A stretch of 64,000 bases of DNA from Ancylomarina sp. 16SWW S1-10-2 (GTDB lineage: Bacteria; Bacteroidota; Bacteroidia; Bacteroidales; Marinifilaceae), in NCBI RefSeq assembly GCF_009669305.1, contig NZ_SADB01000003.1, positions 215,384-279,383 on the forward strand, read 5' to 3'. Numbering within the stretch: position 1 is the stretch's first letter; the number at the start of each line of letters is the position of its first letter. Under the pieces are notes generated by a model that was given only the letters and a program-made list of their open reading frames with translations, was not told where the DNA came from and searched no databases. Positions 62,229 through 64,000 of this stretch are shown in pieces. The position numbers and the translations under genes were made by a program.

Positions 62229-63719
62229 ATGAAGCTTTTTAATAATTGTCTTAGCATTTTACTCATACTTACGGCCATGGGTTGTAATTCGAGTGATAAA
62301 AAATTATCGGTTGATGTTTATGAAACTTCTGCAAGTGGAAATAAATTAACGCATATAACTGAATTTCCTAAAGGAGAAAATACAGTTGCGATCCAAATAC
62401 TTCCTGCAGAAAAATTTCAAACAATTACTGGTTTTGGTGGTTCTTTTACCGAAGCATCTGCTTATTTGTTGAATCAATTAAGTAAAAAAAATAGAGAGTT
62501 AATTTTGGAAGCATACTTTGGATCCGAAGGAGCAAAATATTCTTTGACTCGCACACATATCAATTCATGCGATTTTTCACTGAGTAACTATTCTTATGCA
62601 CCTGTTGCAGGAGACAAAGAACTTAAGCATTTTTCTATCGACGAAGATCGCGATGATATTATTCCAATGATTAAGGAAGCAATGGCCATTTCGGAAGATG
62701 GATTTAAAATCATTTCTTCCCCTTGGACTGCATCGCCTTGGATGAAGGATAACAATAAGTATGTAGGTGGAAAATTGTTGCCAGAATACTACGATACTTG
62801 GGCTTTGTTTTTCTCAAAATATATAACGGCCTATAAAAATGAAGGAATTGATATTTGGGGTGTAACCATTGAAAATGAGCCTTTAGGTAATGGTAATAAT
62901 TGGGAAAGTATGCATTACACACCTGAAGAAATGGTGGACTTTGTAAGTAATCATTTAGGACCAAAATTGGAAGCTGATGGAAAAGATGTTAAGATTTTAG
63001 CTTATGACCAAAACAGAGGAGACGAATTAGAGGAATGGACAAAAGTGGTTTATAAAGATGAGGAATCATCAAAATATTTCGATGGAATGGCTATTCACTG
63101 GTATGCTAGTACTTTCGATTGGTTTCCTAAATCATTGAATTTCACACATGAAATGGCTCCTAGTAAGCACCTAATTCAATCGGAAGCTTGTGTCGATTCA
63201 GAAATTCCTCATTGGCAGGATGATGCCTGGTATTGGTCAAAAGAAGGAACCGATTGGGGATGGGACTGGGCTCCAGATGAACAAAAACACAATCATCCTA
63301 AATATGTTCCGGTTTATCGTTATGCTAGAGATATTATTGGCTGCCTAAACAATTGGGTTGATGGATGGGTCGATTGGAACATGGTTCTTGATCGCCAAGG
63401 CGGACCTAACTGGTTTAAAAACTGGTGTGTTGCTCCAGTAATTGTAGATCCAGCTAAAGATGAGGTTTACTTTACGCCTTTGTATCATACAATGGCACAT
63501 TTTAGCAAGTATATTCGTCCAGGTGCAGTGCGTATAGGTTTTAAAATATCCGATAAGGATTTGATGATGACCGCAGCGCAAAATCCTGATGGATCAATCG
63601 CTATCGTGATTTTGAACATGAAAGAAGAAGCAAAAAATATTGAGATTTCTTTAGGAGAGCGTTTGGTTAATTTGCAAATTAGTTCGCAAGCAATACAAAC
63701 AGTTATAATTAAGAAGTAA
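62229..63719 (+). CDS. GH30 beta-glucanase lipoprotein (probable beta-1,6-glucanase)
   Basis: The ATG at 62229 starts the lipoprotein signal MKLFNNCLSILLILTAMGC; an upstream in-frame ATG inside the previous gene would bury it. The mature GH30 barrel with beta-sandwich has 496 residues in total. Acid/base E217 lies in TIENEP and nucleophile E319 in LIQSEACVD. Other motifs are GFGGSFTEASAY and SPWTASPWMKDN. GH30 subfamilies 1 and 3 cut beta-glucosides and beta-1,6-glucan; in a laminarin locus, removal of beta-1,6 branches is the best guess. Confidence 0.92.
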   Translation: MKLFNNCLSILLILTAMGCNSSDKKLSVDVYETSASGNKLTHITEFPKGENTVAIQILPAEKFQTITGFGGSFTEASAYLLNQLSKKNRELILEAYFGSEGAKYSLTRTHINSCDFSLSNYSYAPVAGDKELKHFSIDEDRDDIIPMIKEAMAISEDGFKIISSPWTASPWMKDNNKYVGGKLLPEYYDTWALFFSKYITAYKNEGIDIWGVTIENEPLGNGNNWESMHYTPEEMVDFVSNHLGPKLEADGKDVKILAYDQNRGDELEEWTKVVYKDEESSKYFDGMAIHWYASTFDWFPKSLNFTHEMAPSKHLIQSEACVDSEIPHWQDDAWYWSKEGTDWGWDWAPDEQKHNHPKYVPVYRYARDIIGCLNNWVDGWVDWNMVLDRQGGPNWFKNWCVAPVIVDPAKDEVYFTPLYHTMAHFSKYIRPGAVRIGFKISDKDLMMTAAQNPDGSIAIVILNMKEEAKNIEISLGERLVNLQISSQAIQTVIIKK

Positions 63720-63747
63720 TTGATAAGGCGTAAAGATTTTAACATAA

Positions 63748-63775
63748 AAACCCGGGGCATTGTCTCGGGTATTTA
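63748..63775 (+). terminator. Weak hairpin after the GH30 gene
   Basis: AACCCGGGGC / TCTCGGGTATT forms a short imperfect stem, followed by T-rich sequence. It probably ends the PUL transcript. Confidence 0.45.
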
Positions 63776-63787
63776 TGTTAGTTGTAA

Positions 63788-63834
63788 TCGTCGCAACTAC
63801 ATTCTTTTATAGAAGGAATTATTGTTTGCGACGA
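63788..63834. repeat. 9-bp perfect inverted repeat at the right end
   Basis: TCGTCGCAA (63788-63796) and TTGCGACGA (63826-63834) are separated by 29 bp. They are G+C-rich against an A+T background. An operator or mobile-element trace is possible; no gene is visible to the window end. Confidence 0.4.
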
Positions 63835-64000
63835 AATTAAGTTAGGTTGATAGAGTTTGTTTTATATTCTTAGATTCAAGTCACAAATGCAACTGATGGA
63901 ATTTTAGATGAAAAAAGGAGGTGTATTTTTCAAGACAATGAGGAGAAGTAGTCTCACCCATTGTCTATGTGGAATAAAAGTCTTTTTTTTACCACTAAAA
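63835..64000. other. End of window, no gene seen
   Basis: No open frame or RNA is recognised before the window ends. Confidence 0.4.

Overview
The window is A+T-rich DNA from a member of the Bacteroidota, most likely a marine or sediment Marinilabiliales/Marinifilaceae-type bacterium. The signs are SusC/SusD pairs, a propeller sensor fused to a DNA-binding domain, TAnnTTTG-type -7 promoter elements, genes without clear Shine-Dalgarno sequences, and a laminarin-type polysaccharide utilisation locus. The species assignment is inference; no ribosomal RNA is present.

Left part (1-13.6 kb, core-like). A truncated GH5 endoglucanase; the RNase P RNA gene (rnpB); a NifX/NifB-family small protein; a convergent pair on the minus strand (TonB-dependent receptor, then a BatA-like membrane protein); ornithine aminotransferase; a gene-poor stretch of about 1.5 kb; a duplicated tRNA-Leu(UAG) locus; a small unknown gene; and mnmE.

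Middle part (13.6-38.3 kb, accessory island). It starts directly after the 3' end of mnmE. It holds a tripartite HipBST-type toxin-antitoxin operon, a DNA/RNA non-specific nuclease, and a nine-gene minus-strand defence operon. In transcription order that operon is hsdM2, a DNA glycosylase of the Mug/TDG-like superfamily, hsdM1, hsdS, a small ORF, a protein with two nuclease-like domains, an SF1 helicase, a small ORF and hsdR. On the other strand follow an unknown gene and a helicase-phospholipase D fusion resembling Mokosh type II. The right part of the island contains wreckage: a degenerate second copy of the mnmE 3' flank, a relic of a zinc-finger protein, an intact HtrA/Deg protease, a broken hsp20 and an internally deleted copy of the hip operon. 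These duplicated ends suggest that the region grew by insertion or recombination downstream of mnmE.

Right part (38.6-64 kb). An umuC-umuD SOS mutagenesis pair, two small lipoproteins and a duplicated small membrane-protein gene lead into a polysaccharide utilisation locus. The locus has a one-component propeller/LuxR-type regulator, SusC, SusD, a PKD-containing surface glycan-binding lipoprotein, two GH16 lipoproteins, a sugar-porter MFS, a large cytoplasmic enzyme that fits GH149/GH161 beta-1,3-oligoglucan phosphorylases, a GH17 relic, a GH17 lipoprotein, a GPH-family symporter and a GH30 lipoprotein. Together these describe uptake and breakdown of laminarin, a beta-1,3-glucan with beta-1,6 branches. 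GH16 and GH17 cut the backbone, GH30 probably removes beta-1,6 branches, SusCD and two inner-membrane carriers import the products, and the cytoplasmic phosphorylase releases glucose-1-phosphate.

The best candidates for undescribed biology are the double-nuclease/SF1-helicase pair between hsdS and hsdR, and the DNA glycosylase between two different hsdM genes.
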